The translations under genes and the position numbers were made by a program. DNA of 64,000 nucleotides, taken from positions 25,186 to 89,185 of the forward strand of contig CAJNOJ010000070.1 of assembly GCA_905250025.1 (NCBI GenBank), written 5' to 3'. The DNA is from Adineta ricciae. Lineage: Eukaryota > Rotifera > Eurotatoria > Adinetida > Adinetidae. A model generated the notes under the pieces. It was not told where the DNA came from. It saw nothing but the letters and a program-made list of their open reading frames with translations, and did no database searches. Positions within the stretch are counted from its first letter, which is position 1; the number at the start of each line of letters is the position of its first letter. Shown one piece after another: positions 34,409 to 44,113 of the stretch.

Positions 34409-35671
34409 ATGAAAACTTTTCCGTTCGCATCTCTATTCCTTCTTCTTCTATCGATATGTTCATCTGCGCAGAGTTTCGGTCATTCACTACTACCGCTCTT
34501 TTCACTCGATCCATCGTATGTCAATGTTAATCATGGTTCATACGGTTCAGCATCGAAATATGTTCAAGAGAAATTGCGTGAATACCAAATGAAAGCCGAA
34601 TTGAATCCTGATCGATGGTATCGTATCGACGTTCAACTCGAAATGAATAAACTACGTGAGAAATTAAGTGCCTACGTTAATTGCGACCCCGATGACCTAG
34701 TTATTGTTGATAATGCATCAGCAGGAATCAATTCAATCCTAAAATCATTGAAGTTTCGATCGAATGAAACAATTTTGTACTATAATGTCGCTTACGGAAT
34801 GGTGAAATTAACTTTGCAATACGTTTCAACTGAAATCTTTACACAAGAGCAAATCGTTCAAATCGATCTTGACCATCAAACGATTCAAAACACCGAACTT
34901 CTATTAAAAACAACTCAGGATGCGATAAGTAAAATTGCCAATGTAAAACTCATCGTTTTCGATCACATCAGTTCTCTACCATCCGTTCGATTCGATGTGG
35001 AAACAATGATCAAATACTTTCGTGGAAAAGGTATTTTAACTCTTGTTGACGGTGCACACGCTCTCGGTGGAATTGAACTTGATTTAAAAAAACTAGATCC
35101 AGACTTCTATGTCACGAACACGCATAAATGGTTGTACACACAACGAAGTTCATGTCTAGTATATGTACGAAAGGACTTGCAAAAACTAATTCATCCGATT
35201 ATAACATCGTTTGGTTATTTACAATCTTTTCAAAGTGAATTCTTTTGGTTAGGAACACGAGATTACAGTGCGTATTTGACCATCTCTGACGCGATCGATT
35301 TTCGACGAACGATCGCCAATGAATCCGAGATCTTTGCCTACAATCATCAATTAGCCATTCAAACTGGAACTCTTCTCGCACGGCTATGGAATAGTTCAAC
35401 ATTAACAACTGATGAAAGATACATCAGCACAATGAATAATATTGAATTACCAGCTTTTATCAACACAACAGAGAAAATGAATGACTTGTATCAAAAATTG
35501 ATCAATGAACACAACATATTTCTACCGATGATTGAATTTGACAAGAAATTCTATTGTCGAATTAGTGCTCAAATATATATGGAATTAAGTGACTACGAGA
35601 AAGTGGGACATATCGTTTTGAACGCGGTTTCAACCATGAAATTCCAAAGAAAAATTACGAATATGAACTGA
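34409..35671 (+). CDS. secreted class-V (PLP) aminotransferase, isopenicillin-N-epimerase-like, 420 aa
   Basis: Intronless. I use the ATG at 34409 because it begins a signal peptide (MKTFPFASLFLLLLSICSS). The mature protein is a fold-type-I PLP enzyme: NHGSYGSAS near the N-terminus, NASAGINSIL for phosphate binding, DHISSLPSV, the PLP-pyridine Asp in LVDGAHALGG (D214), and the Schiff-base Lys in TNTHKWLY (K240). WLGTRDYSAYLTI near residue 290 is the motif of the isopenicillin-N-epimerase/cysteine-desulfurase-like subgroup. Such enzymes rarely carry signal peptides in animals; fungi and some bacteria have secreted relatives. Several N-glycosylation sites agree with export. Substrate unknown. 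Probably acquired, then adapted with a leader. Confidence 0.88.
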   Translation: MKTFPFASLFLLLLSICSSAQSFGHSLLPLFSLDPSYVNVNHGSYGSASKYVQEKLREYQMKAELNPDRWYRIDVQLEMNKLREKLSAYVNCDPDDLVIVDNASAGINSILKSLKFRSNETILYYNVAYGMVKLTLQYVSTEIFTQEQIVQIDLDHQTIQNTELLLKTTQDAISKIANVKLIVFDHISSLPSVRFDVETMIKYFRGKGILTLVDGAHALGGIELDLKKLDPDFYVTNTHKWLYTQRSSCLVYVRKDLQKLIHPIITSFGYLQSFQSEFFWLGTRDYSAYLTISDAIDFRRTIANESEIFAYNHQLAIQTGTLLARLWNSSTLTTDERYISTMNNIELPAFINTTEKMNDLYQKLINEHNIFLPMIEFDKKFYCRISAQIYMELSDYEKVGHIVLNAVSTMKFQRKITNMN

Positions 35672-35957
35672 GGCTTTTTTTAAATTTTGTTTGAAATTGT
35701 CATGTAGATTGAGGACAGGTGTCGCTTGAAAATACATACTGACAATGACTGGTGTGTGATATTGCTTTTCTTTTTGTTCTGTACACGATGTAGTAACAGA
35801 AAGGAAGAAAAGGAAGCAAATCTTTCTATTCGCCGTATACACGTGAGAATAACTACAAAAAATAGTTTTATTTTGACACAATAAACCGCGTGTGTCGCAG
35901 AACTGAAAGAATTTATTATTTTCTCACAAGGTATACGCAATTATAAACTGATTCGGA

Positions 35958-37674
35958 ATGTGTTTTGGATTACGACGATTTTTTTCTACGCAAACACGAA
36001 AACGAGCTTCCAGAAAACGAATGGCAAAATTACAACAACTTCATAACTCTGCTCCTATTCCATCCGATCCAGATACTTTCCTTTCTGTTGCAGCGAATCC
36101 AGAGATCAAATATCGACCACTGCCTGATCCGTTGTCAGTTTATGTGCCATTGAGATCGTTGGATGAGAAAACAATCAATTCGATCGTTGCGACGCTGAGT
36201 TCAAGCGAGAGAAAAGATTGGCATTTTGGTCGACGTACACTTCTCGCCTTTTTACTCGCAATCCGCAATCAACTAGATCAAATTGAGGAAAGCAAAGATT
36301 TAAAGACTAAATTTGATGAACAAACCGTTCAACATGCATCTGTAGTCAGAAAATGGCTTGTAGAGAAGGATGCATCAGGTGATGTTAAAGAACTTCCATG
36401 GAAAGAGTTAGAAGAAAAATATAAACAAATGACGCTCGAAGTTGATAACGGTATGGCAGAAGTTTTCGGTGTCAATCTCCGTAATATTGAACCTTACTAT
36501 GAGTTGACTATACCAGACGTAAGTTTTTTTTTTATTATTCCAATCAGTTTTTTCACCGATTAATCTTCTACAACGTTCCCATTGTAGCTACATGCAGATG
36601 TGATTCAATCTCGAGAGTATATGTCTTGCTTTCGTAGTTACGGTTGGGATCCCAAAGAGTTAAAGTTATATTGGAATGCCCAGCAACTAGAAGATCTTTG
36701 TTCGATAGAAGAAGTTCTCAATAGAGAGAATGAAATTGATATAGCAAATGAACAAACGAGTGACAAGAAGATACTTCCATATGATCCGTCCGATGAAGAT
36801 GCTGTACAAACATTACGTAAATATCCCGTTCCGGAACGAAACCATGCTGTCAAAATTACATACGTACACGATCGAATTGAAAAGGCGGTTTTTGATGTAC
36901 CCGAAGACGCACAAATAATTGTGTTGAATTTCGCTGTAAATGACTTTTTTCTTCAATTCACTGATTTCTCAGTCTCTCTATTGAAATATTTTAGAATGAA
37001 CGATCTCCCGGCGGAGGATATTTGCGACATGCTTGTAAGTATATTGTTTTCCTCATCGACTGTCAATGGATGATATTTTTTGTTTCATTCAGGGGCACAG
37101 GAGGAAATCATCCTCTACAATTCCGATGGTTATCGATCATTGCTTGATTTAAAGTATAGTCGTATGGGCGGTGGATATGCAATACCAGAATTTGGCGCTG
37201 CTTATGTTCGCGACATGCGATTTTTCGACAAATCTCTGGATAAAATTCGCGCAGTGGATATGTTGGTTTCAGCATGTTATTGTCTGACAGGTACCACTCA
37301 ACTCTATGACAATCCTCGAACGCAACCCGAAGTAACACACAAATCATTGATTATGCATATCTCAGTCGCTGAATTTCTTGTGATCATTCTAGTTGATTGC
37401 AAATACTGTAGAAAAATTTCGTGCATTCATTATGGCCGCTGTTGCCAATACAAAAGGTGATGGATCAAATACGTATCTCTTACTTGGTCCAATCGGCACA
37501 GGTGCTTTCGGAAATGAGACAACGGATATAGGATATGCTTTTCGCGAAGTGCTCTCGTCACAAATGATGGGATCAAAAGGTCCGATACGGAATGCTTTTG
37601 GAAATATTTGGTTTGTATCAATAGATAAATGGAAAAATGACGCCTTCGAGAACATCTTAAATGAGCCAGAGTAA
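35958..37674 (+). CDS. bacterial-type poly(ADP-ribose) glycohydrolase (TIGR02452-like, macro fold), 489 aa
   Basis: Five exons: 35958-36518, 36588-36935, 36995-37034, 37093-37331 and 37393-37674; introns 69, 59, 58 and 61 bp; 490 codons. Exon 3 is only 40 bp, yet it restores the family signature: NFANERSPGGGYLRHAWAQE spans the exon 2/3/4 joins and is the ADP-ribose-binding, catalytic core (GGG..QEE) of the microbial PARG domain. Downstream YAIPEFG and LLGPIGTGAFGN match the later macro-domain loops. The N-terminal 190 residues are a helical region with no known domain; the first 25 are Arg-rich (MCFGLRRFFSTQTRKR) and could be a mitochondrial leader, with MAKLQQ at 36021 as the alternative start. 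Expected role: removal of poly- or mono-ADP-ribose. This type is microbial; animals normally use a different PARG. Confidence 0.85.
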
Positions 37675-37717
37675 AGACTTTTTCTATTTCGATACTGTGA
37701 TAGATGACATTTAATTT

Positions 37718-37723
37718 AATAAA
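37718..37723 (+). terminator. poly(A) signal AATAAA after PARG-like gene
   Basis: AATAAA 44 bp after the stop codon, a normal distance. Confidence 0.5.
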
Positions 37724-37902
37724 CATGAGTAAGAAAAGAAATTTCATTGTATTCATAAAGTAAATTAATCGGACGCAAGCTTTAACACAAAAGATTCATC
37801 GGCTGATAAATTCTTTTTTTGATGATAAGGTAAATGGTAAAAAGAAGAAAAAAGACTTTATCTTTAAACACATTTTTTGAGTGAATCCAAATTGGCAAAA
37901 CA

Positions 37903-39204
37903 ATGTATGTGATAAAGTGGATATATTTTCTACTGTTATCATGTCATTCGATAATAGCGAAGCCTCTACTCGATTCGAGTCTTGACCTCAATGAAGTTGT
38001 CTATCACGACGAGCTATCGAAGATTTATCTTGGTTCACCATCAATTGTTCGTTTGTCATCCGGACGACTCATTGCTAGCCACGATTTCTTTGGTCCAGGC
38101 TATGCATCTCAACCACGAAATGCGTCTGTTTACATCAGTGATGATGACGGGCAAAACTGGGTGTTTAACTCTTACATCAAACACAGTTATTGGACAACAT
38201 TAGCTGTTTATAAGGATATGATTTACGCGATCGGAACAGACAGTGATGAGAATGCGAATATTAGAATTCATCGAAGTAGCGATCAAGGTGCATCATGGAA
38301 CTATAACGGTAATGATAACGGGATCATATTGTTTCGCGGTTCGTACGCCACAGGTCCAACGCCGATTGTGATTGCTGATCAAGTTATGTATCGAGCAATT
38401 GAAGCTTGGCCTGCTCCGTCTCGATGGCCTGATAACTTTCAAGCTGCCATTATAAGCTGCAATTTAACGAAATCAAGTTCGACTATTAACGATGATGACG
38501 ATCCACTTATGTCACCTGAAAATTGGCGAATAACTCCACCAATGACGTTCAATAAGTCTTGGATACCAAAGACATTTCCCAATATAACGCAACCCGGATA
38601 CTTAGAAGGCAATGTCGTCGTCGCAACATCACCATCAAAACAACTACGTATCTACAATATTCTTCGATTTAATTCGGCTCCATTAGCGAATCTAGCTATT
38701 GTCTTAGAACTAGAGCAAACAACAAACACATTATCGTTTGTTTCGATAATAAGCTTTCCAGGCGGTATGACTAAATTCACTATCAGATACGATCCTATTC
38801 TGGAAGCTTATTTTACATTTGTAAATCCAGTCACACAAAACTACTATCCAACTCAACGAAATATTCTCAGTTTGTCGTATTCAAAAGATTTAATCGATTG
38901 GAAAATTGCAGCTGATAGTCTTCTATACGATGACACCGGTTTTACAGTGAATGATAGCCTTCGCTACACCGGCTTCCATTATGTCGATTGGCAATTTGAT
39001 AATCTATCGTCATCAGCATCGAACAGAAATGCAAGTTGCATTGAATGGAACTGCGATGGTGGTCCCGATATGATTTATTTAGTTCGCACGTCGTATCGTG
39101 GTGCTAATTCGTTTCATAACTCAAATCGTATCACTTACAAGACACTAAAAGGTTATCGAGCTTTGATAAAAGACGATTCGAAAGCGAAGTCTTCGATTAA
39201 ATAA
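37903..39204 (+). CDS. secreted sialidase-fold (BNR/Asp-box) protein, 433 aa
   Basis: Intronless. Signal peptide MYVIKWIYFLLLSCHSIIA. The first third has the pattern of bacterial exo-sialidase-like proteins: YLGSPSIVRLSSGRLIASHD, and Asp boxes SDDDGQNW and SSDQGASW. Further blocks are YLEGNVVVATS, FPGGMTKFTIRYD and WQFD, as in a six-bladed propeller. A clear arginine triad and the Tyr/Glu pair of true sialidases could not all be placed, so substrate (sialic acid, other sugars) is open. N-glycosylation sites are frequent. Closest relatives that I know of are bacterial (Planctomycetes and Bacteroidetes style), which suggests transfer. Likely a glycan-cleaving enzyme in the gut or outside the cell. 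Confidence 0.82.
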   Translation: MYVIKWIYFLLLSCHSIIAKPLLDSSLDLNEVVYHDELSKIYLGSPSIVRLSSGRLIASHDFFGPGYASQPRNASVYISDDDGQNWVFNSYIKHSYWTTLAVYKDMIYAIGTDSDENANIRIHRSSDQGASWNYNGNDNGIILFRGSYATGPTPIVIADQVMYRAIEAWPAPSRWPDNFQAAIISCNLTKSSSTINDDDDPLMSPENWRITPPMTFNKSWIPKTFPNITQPGYLEGNVVVATSPSKQLRIYNILRFNSAPLANLAIVLELEQTTNTLSFVSIISFPGGMTKFTIRYDPILEAYFTFVNPVTQNYYPTQRNILSLSYSKDLIDWKIAADSLLYDDTGFTVNDSLRYTGFHYVDWQFDNLSSSASNRNASCIEWNCDGGPDMIYLVRTSYRGANSFHNSNRITYKTLKGYRALIKDDSKAKSSIK

Positions 39205-39226
39205 AATGATCCAACACACGCATTCA

Positions 39227-39490
39227 TCAAAATAATGTGTCTTCGTTTTGTTGTGATAGTCTTTTTCGAGAGAACTTCAGATTCATTTTGATAGTCTCGT
39301 ATATTTTTGTTACATACTCATCGACTAGACTGTACTTCAACTGTTTTGAGAGTTGACTGTCATAGTAATATCGACACATTTTATTGAACAGATCACAAAT
39401 GGCACGCAATGTTTCATTCTCTTCTATTCTCATACATAAGTCAGTTGATTCGAAGGTAAAGTACAGGTAAGATGAAAATGAACAGTCCAT
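39227..39490 (-). CDS. possible small helical protein, 87 aa
   Basis: True ATG at 39490, intronless. The product is charged and helical (RIEENETLRAICDLFNK, LVDEYVTKIYETIKMN) with four Cys, without signal or known domain. Ends 23 bp from the sialidase-fold gene on the opposite strand. Codon use looks coding, but there is no homology I can name. Confidence 0.35.
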   Translation of the reverse strand: MDCSFSSYLYFTFESTDLCMRIEENETLRAICDLFNKMCRYYYDSQLSKQLKYSLVDEYVTKIYETIKMNLKFSRKRLSQQNEDTLF

Positions 39491-40092
39491 TTCGTTTCAG
39501 TCAGAGAGCAAGAGTTCATGCAGAAAATTTATCACCAAAGACTCGTCACCAATCGTCAAACTATACAAACACATAACGTAATATCATTGTTCATCAAAAA
39601 CAATACATATGAAATCAAACTTTCTCCTAAATAATCCACCATTTACTCAGTAATTGACATCAACTATTGCCCTTTGAGTGCATTTTTTTTTCACTTTGAA
39701 CGAGCCCGGCCATTGAGAAGACGAGAAAGGGAGAGGACAAAAATGGTTATGCATAACGGTATAGAACACGACCGAAGGCAATTAGTTTATAGGAAAGAGA
39801 GGATGAAAGTATGAACCTATACAGGTGTGAACTATCCAACGAGGCATGTCCACAAGTGAGATTTAAGATATGTCCTTCTAAAACATTCGTCACGCTTCTC
39901 TTCGATAAAAACTGACTGACTGATATAGAAAGAATATGTACAAACATTCTAGAAGAGAGTGAGTGCAGAAAAGGAGAAGAATGAATGTCCTAGACGCTTA
40001 AAGCACAGCCAATCGTATATTCTTCACGAGCATTTCAATAAATGTGATTTTCTTTTTCTTTCAGATTGTAACAAGTTGAAACGAAGTGAATC
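39491..40092. other. intergenic, upstream of the P-type ATPase
   Basis: Contains a strong pyrimidine tract ending in CTTTCTTTCAG at about 40065, a likely 5' UTR splice acceptor for the ATPase gene. The donor was not located. No other element recognised. Confidence 0.45.
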
Positions 40093-43000
40093 ATGGAAGA
40101 AAAGTCCGTGGATAAAAAAACGATAATAGATATTCCGGAAAATCCTTTGCGAACTATCACAATTGAAGAGTTGTATGAAGGTGATAAATATGATTTCGCA
40201 CACATGGAAGAAAAAGATGTATTTAGTTTACTCGAGTAAGTAAACAAATTCATTTTGGAATTCATATTCATTCCTTTCACAATGCCAGGTCATCACGAAA
40301 TGGTTTAACTGATGATCAAGTCAAGGAACGAATTGAAAAGGTAAAATTTTTTTACGTTCGGTTGAAAATTTCTCATTTTGAACATTAGTTTGGAACGAAT
40401 CGAATTGAACGGAAGAGGAGAAATCCAATCTTAAAGTTTTTGTCATACATGTGGAATCCATCCGCTTGGGTGATGGAGATCGCTGCTATTGTTTCAATCG
40501 CTTTGTCGAACGGTGGAGGAAAACCTCCAAATTGGCAAGATTTCGTGGGAATCATGTTACTTCTGTTTGTTAATGCAACGGTTAGTTTTATCGAAGAACG
40601 AAATGCTGGAAATGCCGTCAAAGCACTACAAGCGTCGTTAGCACCAGAGGCCAAAACGAAACGCAATGGGCACTGGAAAGTGATTGACGCAGCTGACCTT
40701 GTTCCAGGAGATATAATTAGCCTGAAACTAGGTGATGTCGTACCAGGTGACGGACGAGTTATCGGTAAGAAGAATATTTGAGAGATATTAAAGAGTGTCA
40801 AGTGTTTATAGCTGTGCACGGGCAACTTCTGATGGATCAATCGGCGTTAACTGGCGAGTCGCTTCCTGTGAAAAAACAAGTCGGCGATGAAATTCTATCG
40901 GGCGCAGTTTGTAAACTAGGAGAAGCTGAGGCTATTGGTTGGTCTTCTTTCAATCCTTCATTTCAAATCCACTTTTCTTTTCGTCTTTTCTAGTAATCGG
41001 TACTGGAAAACATTCGTTCATGGGAAAAACTATTGGCTTAGTTGGTGACAGCAACGATACCGCGCATTTACAAATTATTATGGGTCGTATTGGATTGTTT
41101 TGCATCGGTTGGATCGTTGTATTTTTAATTGCACAAATAATCGTTATGTAGTACGTAGTCCCTTGAAAAAAAAAACTCTACTTTCGAATTCGAATCTATC
41201 TTTAGTGCTGTTTTCCGCTATGACTATCGCCGTGGTATGAACAACTTAATAGTAACTCTCGTTGGTGGCATTCCAACAGCGATGTCAACAGTTATGACGG
41301 TAACATTAGCACTCGGTGCAAGACAATTGTCAAACCAAAAAGCGATAGTTACACACGTATCGGCTATTGAAGAACTTGCTGGTGTATCGATTTTATGCTC
41401 GGACAAGACAGGAACGTTGACATTAAATAAACTTGTTATTGATAGGAACAATTTAAAACAGTACGCCGATGTTGAACCTGACGAGATCATTCATTGTGCT
41501 GCCATAGCATCACGTACTGAACACCAAGATGCAATGTGAATATATTCAGAAAGGATAAGATAACTGTAATGTTTTACTTCTCTTCCTTTTAGTGATTCTT
41601 GTATCACCGAAGCATATGGTGATACAAAGCTAATACGTGAAGGAATTGAAGAATTACACTTCAAACCGTAAGTTAACACATGTAAGCTTTGTCACAGAGA
41701 AAAGCGCACGTATTTTCATTCAGATTTAATCCAACGGATAAACGCACGGAGATCACTTACAGAATTATCAACGACGGAACAGTACATCGTATATCTAAAG
41801 GAATGCCTCGTATAATCGCAGAATTGTGCACACGTGATAACACGAGTGAACTTATACAGCAATTACAGCTTGACGTCGATGAATTTGCTGAGCGAGGCTT
41901 ACGATCATTGGCTGTGGCTATTGAAGATGTTCCAAGTGGAACTGTAAACGGAAAAGGAAATGGCTTTAAACTAATTGGTCTTCTACCGATATATGATCCG
42001 CCACGTAGCGATACAAAAGAAACGATCGCGCGTGCGATTGAACTAGGTAAACATATATTTTTATTATTTAGCAACAAGAACAAACAACTGACTGTTTCGT
42101 CTGAAAAATCTTTAGGCATTAAAGTTAAAATGGTAACTGGTGATCAATTAGCGATTGCCAAAGAGACAGGACGCCGTCTCGCTATAGGTGATAATATGTT
42201 TCGCTCAACAATTTTCAAAGACGGTCCACCGGCCAATTCGGGTTATCAAGATATTGATGATTTAGTGTTACATGCGGATGGTTTTGCTGGTGTGTATCCC
42301 GAACATAAATATGAAATTGTGAAAAGATTACAAAATATGGGTCATATGATTGCTATGACTGGTGATGGTGTGAACGATGCACCTGCACTCAAGAAAGCAA
42401 ATGTTGGCATTGCTGTTGCTGATGCATCGGATGCTGCACGTTCAGCAGCTGATATCGTTTTAACTGAACCTGGTTTATCAGTTGTGATCGAAGGTAAATA
42501 GGTCTTTGATAGTAAAAAGAAGTAAACTCTCTGCTTTTTTTTATTATCAAGCTATTATTAGTGCAAGAAAAATCTTTCAGTCTATGCGGAACTATTCGGT
42601 GTACACATCGTCTATGACAGTTCGGCTACTAGTTGGTTATACAATCCTTCTATTCGCTTTTGAATTTGATTTTCCATCATTCATGGTGAGAGAGAAAAAC
42701 AACTTTGTCCAATGAAACATATTCTTGTTTAGTTACTCATTCTGACTCTTCTCAATAATGCGACGATGATGACCATTTCAAAAGATCGTGTCGAAGCATC
42801 ACCGTATCCCACCAAATGGTTATTATCAGATGTGTTCGTACATGCCACTGTTTACGGAATATATTCAGCACTATCGACTGTTTCATTCTTTATCATAATT
42901 ATAAAAACCTCATTTTTTCAAGACAAATTTGGTGTGGATAAAATACAATATCATCCGAAACATGGCTCTCCGTCTGGCTGGAACGATCCAATATTAAATT

Positions 43001-43797
43001 CGATAATCTATTTGCAATCGTCGATTATGAGCCATGCTCTAATATTTATCGCACGCTCTCGAAGTTTCTTTTTTCTTGAGCGTCCATCATTTCTCTTAGT
43101 TTTTGCTTTCGCAATAGCACAAATTATTGCAACACTTATTGCAGTTTATGCTAATTGGCAATTTGCAAATGTCGGAGGCTGCGGTTGGACCTGGGCGGGA
43201 ATTGTTTGGGTTTGGAATCTTATTTGGTTTTTTCCATTCGATTTAATAAAAGTAAGGAATTCTAGAAGAAGAAGATTTCTTGAAAATCTTTTTTTGTGTG
43301 AATGATTTTAGTTCGCTCTGGCTGCTTATTTTGATCCAAGAAAGAGACAAGTTGTTGAAGAAAGCTTACAATCTCAACCATCGACACGTAAACAGCGTAT
43401 ACATCGTCGAAATATGATAGCAGCCGAGAAAGAATCCAGCTGTTCACCAAAACGACCCTCGTCTGTAAGCAGTAACGACAGAAATAGTCCAATAGAAGAC
43501 TCAATTGTTGAGGCAGCGGCAAAATATTTTGCACCAGATATATGTGAATTATCGACACCGCAGTATACTCATCGTCGTTTTGCTGAAAGACTTGCTGGCG
43601 CCAACAATAATTTGTGTCGAGTGCCAACTGATGCTGAAGATCTCAAACGATTTGCAATAGTTCAGGTAAAGTAGTTCGTGAACTTTTCATATCTAATCTG
43701 TTTCGTTCTTTAGACTCATTACGCTGCCAAATTGTTGAAGACACAATCAACACAAACGGAAAGTCAAAAAACGTCAGGACAAAGTGATAAAATTTGA
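40093..43797 (+). CDS. P3A-type plasma-membrane H+-ATPase-like P-type ATPase, 1016 aa
   Basis: Thirteen exons: 40093-40235, 40289-40340, 40389-40764, 40812-40937, 40994-41150, 41206-41535, 41593-41667, 41724-42046, 42116-42493, 42552-42685, 42733-43251, 43312-43665 and 43714-43797; introns 47-69 bp; 1017 codons. All P-type hallmarks are present: SALTGES (A domain), the phosphorylated Asp in [12 protein letters not shown] (D351), [17 protein letters not shown], and [20 protein letters not shown]. The match to plant AHA pumps is strong throughout ([45 protein letters not shown]). In M5 the Arg equivalent to AHA2 R655 is kept (TVRLLVG). In M6, however, [13 protein letters not shown] has Asn (N707) where AHA2 has the proton-binding Asp684. 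The long Ser-rich C-terminus differs from the plant autoinhibitory tail. Animals normally lack P3A pumps, so this is a probable transfer, old enough to hold twelve introns. Confidence 0.93.
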
Positions 43798-43910
43798 TAG
43801 ACTTTGAAGTAGATATACTTCAGTTGTGTGACTTAGTTTGATAAATAATTATCAATATTGTGTGTATCGGCTCATTATTTAATCTGTTTTTTTTCTTATA
43901 CTTCAAATGA

Positions 43911-43916
43911 AATAAA
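43911..43916 (+). terminator. poly(A) signal AATAAA after the ATPase gene
   Basis: AATAAA 113 bp after the stop codon. Confidence 0.45.
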
Positions 43917-44113
43917 TTCACTAGGGGCATTGATTTGTTTTCAACAATGCCTTAGATTTGTCTTTTCTTTTCGTAGAGGAATAATATCGTAGTAATCAGA
44001 AATCGTTGTTCTCTTTTTTCTATGTTGTAATCACATACAGATTTAGATATATCTCTTACAGATATTCAAAGAAAATTTGAAAAAAGGCATTTCATAGTCT
44101 TTCTCAACTAAGA
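43917..44113. other. intergenic, convergent
   Basis: Short AT-rich stretch between the ATPase 3' end and the xylanase 3' end. Together with 43798-43910 it makes about 316 bp without a gene. Confidence 0.5.

Noticed and set aside
40765-40793. A 29-bp intron (GTAAGA..TTAAAG) in the ATPase gene
   Set aside because: Using the next acceptor (TTTATAG at 40811) gives a 47-bp intron, keeps the frame and yields [16 protein letters not shown], which matches plant pumps better.
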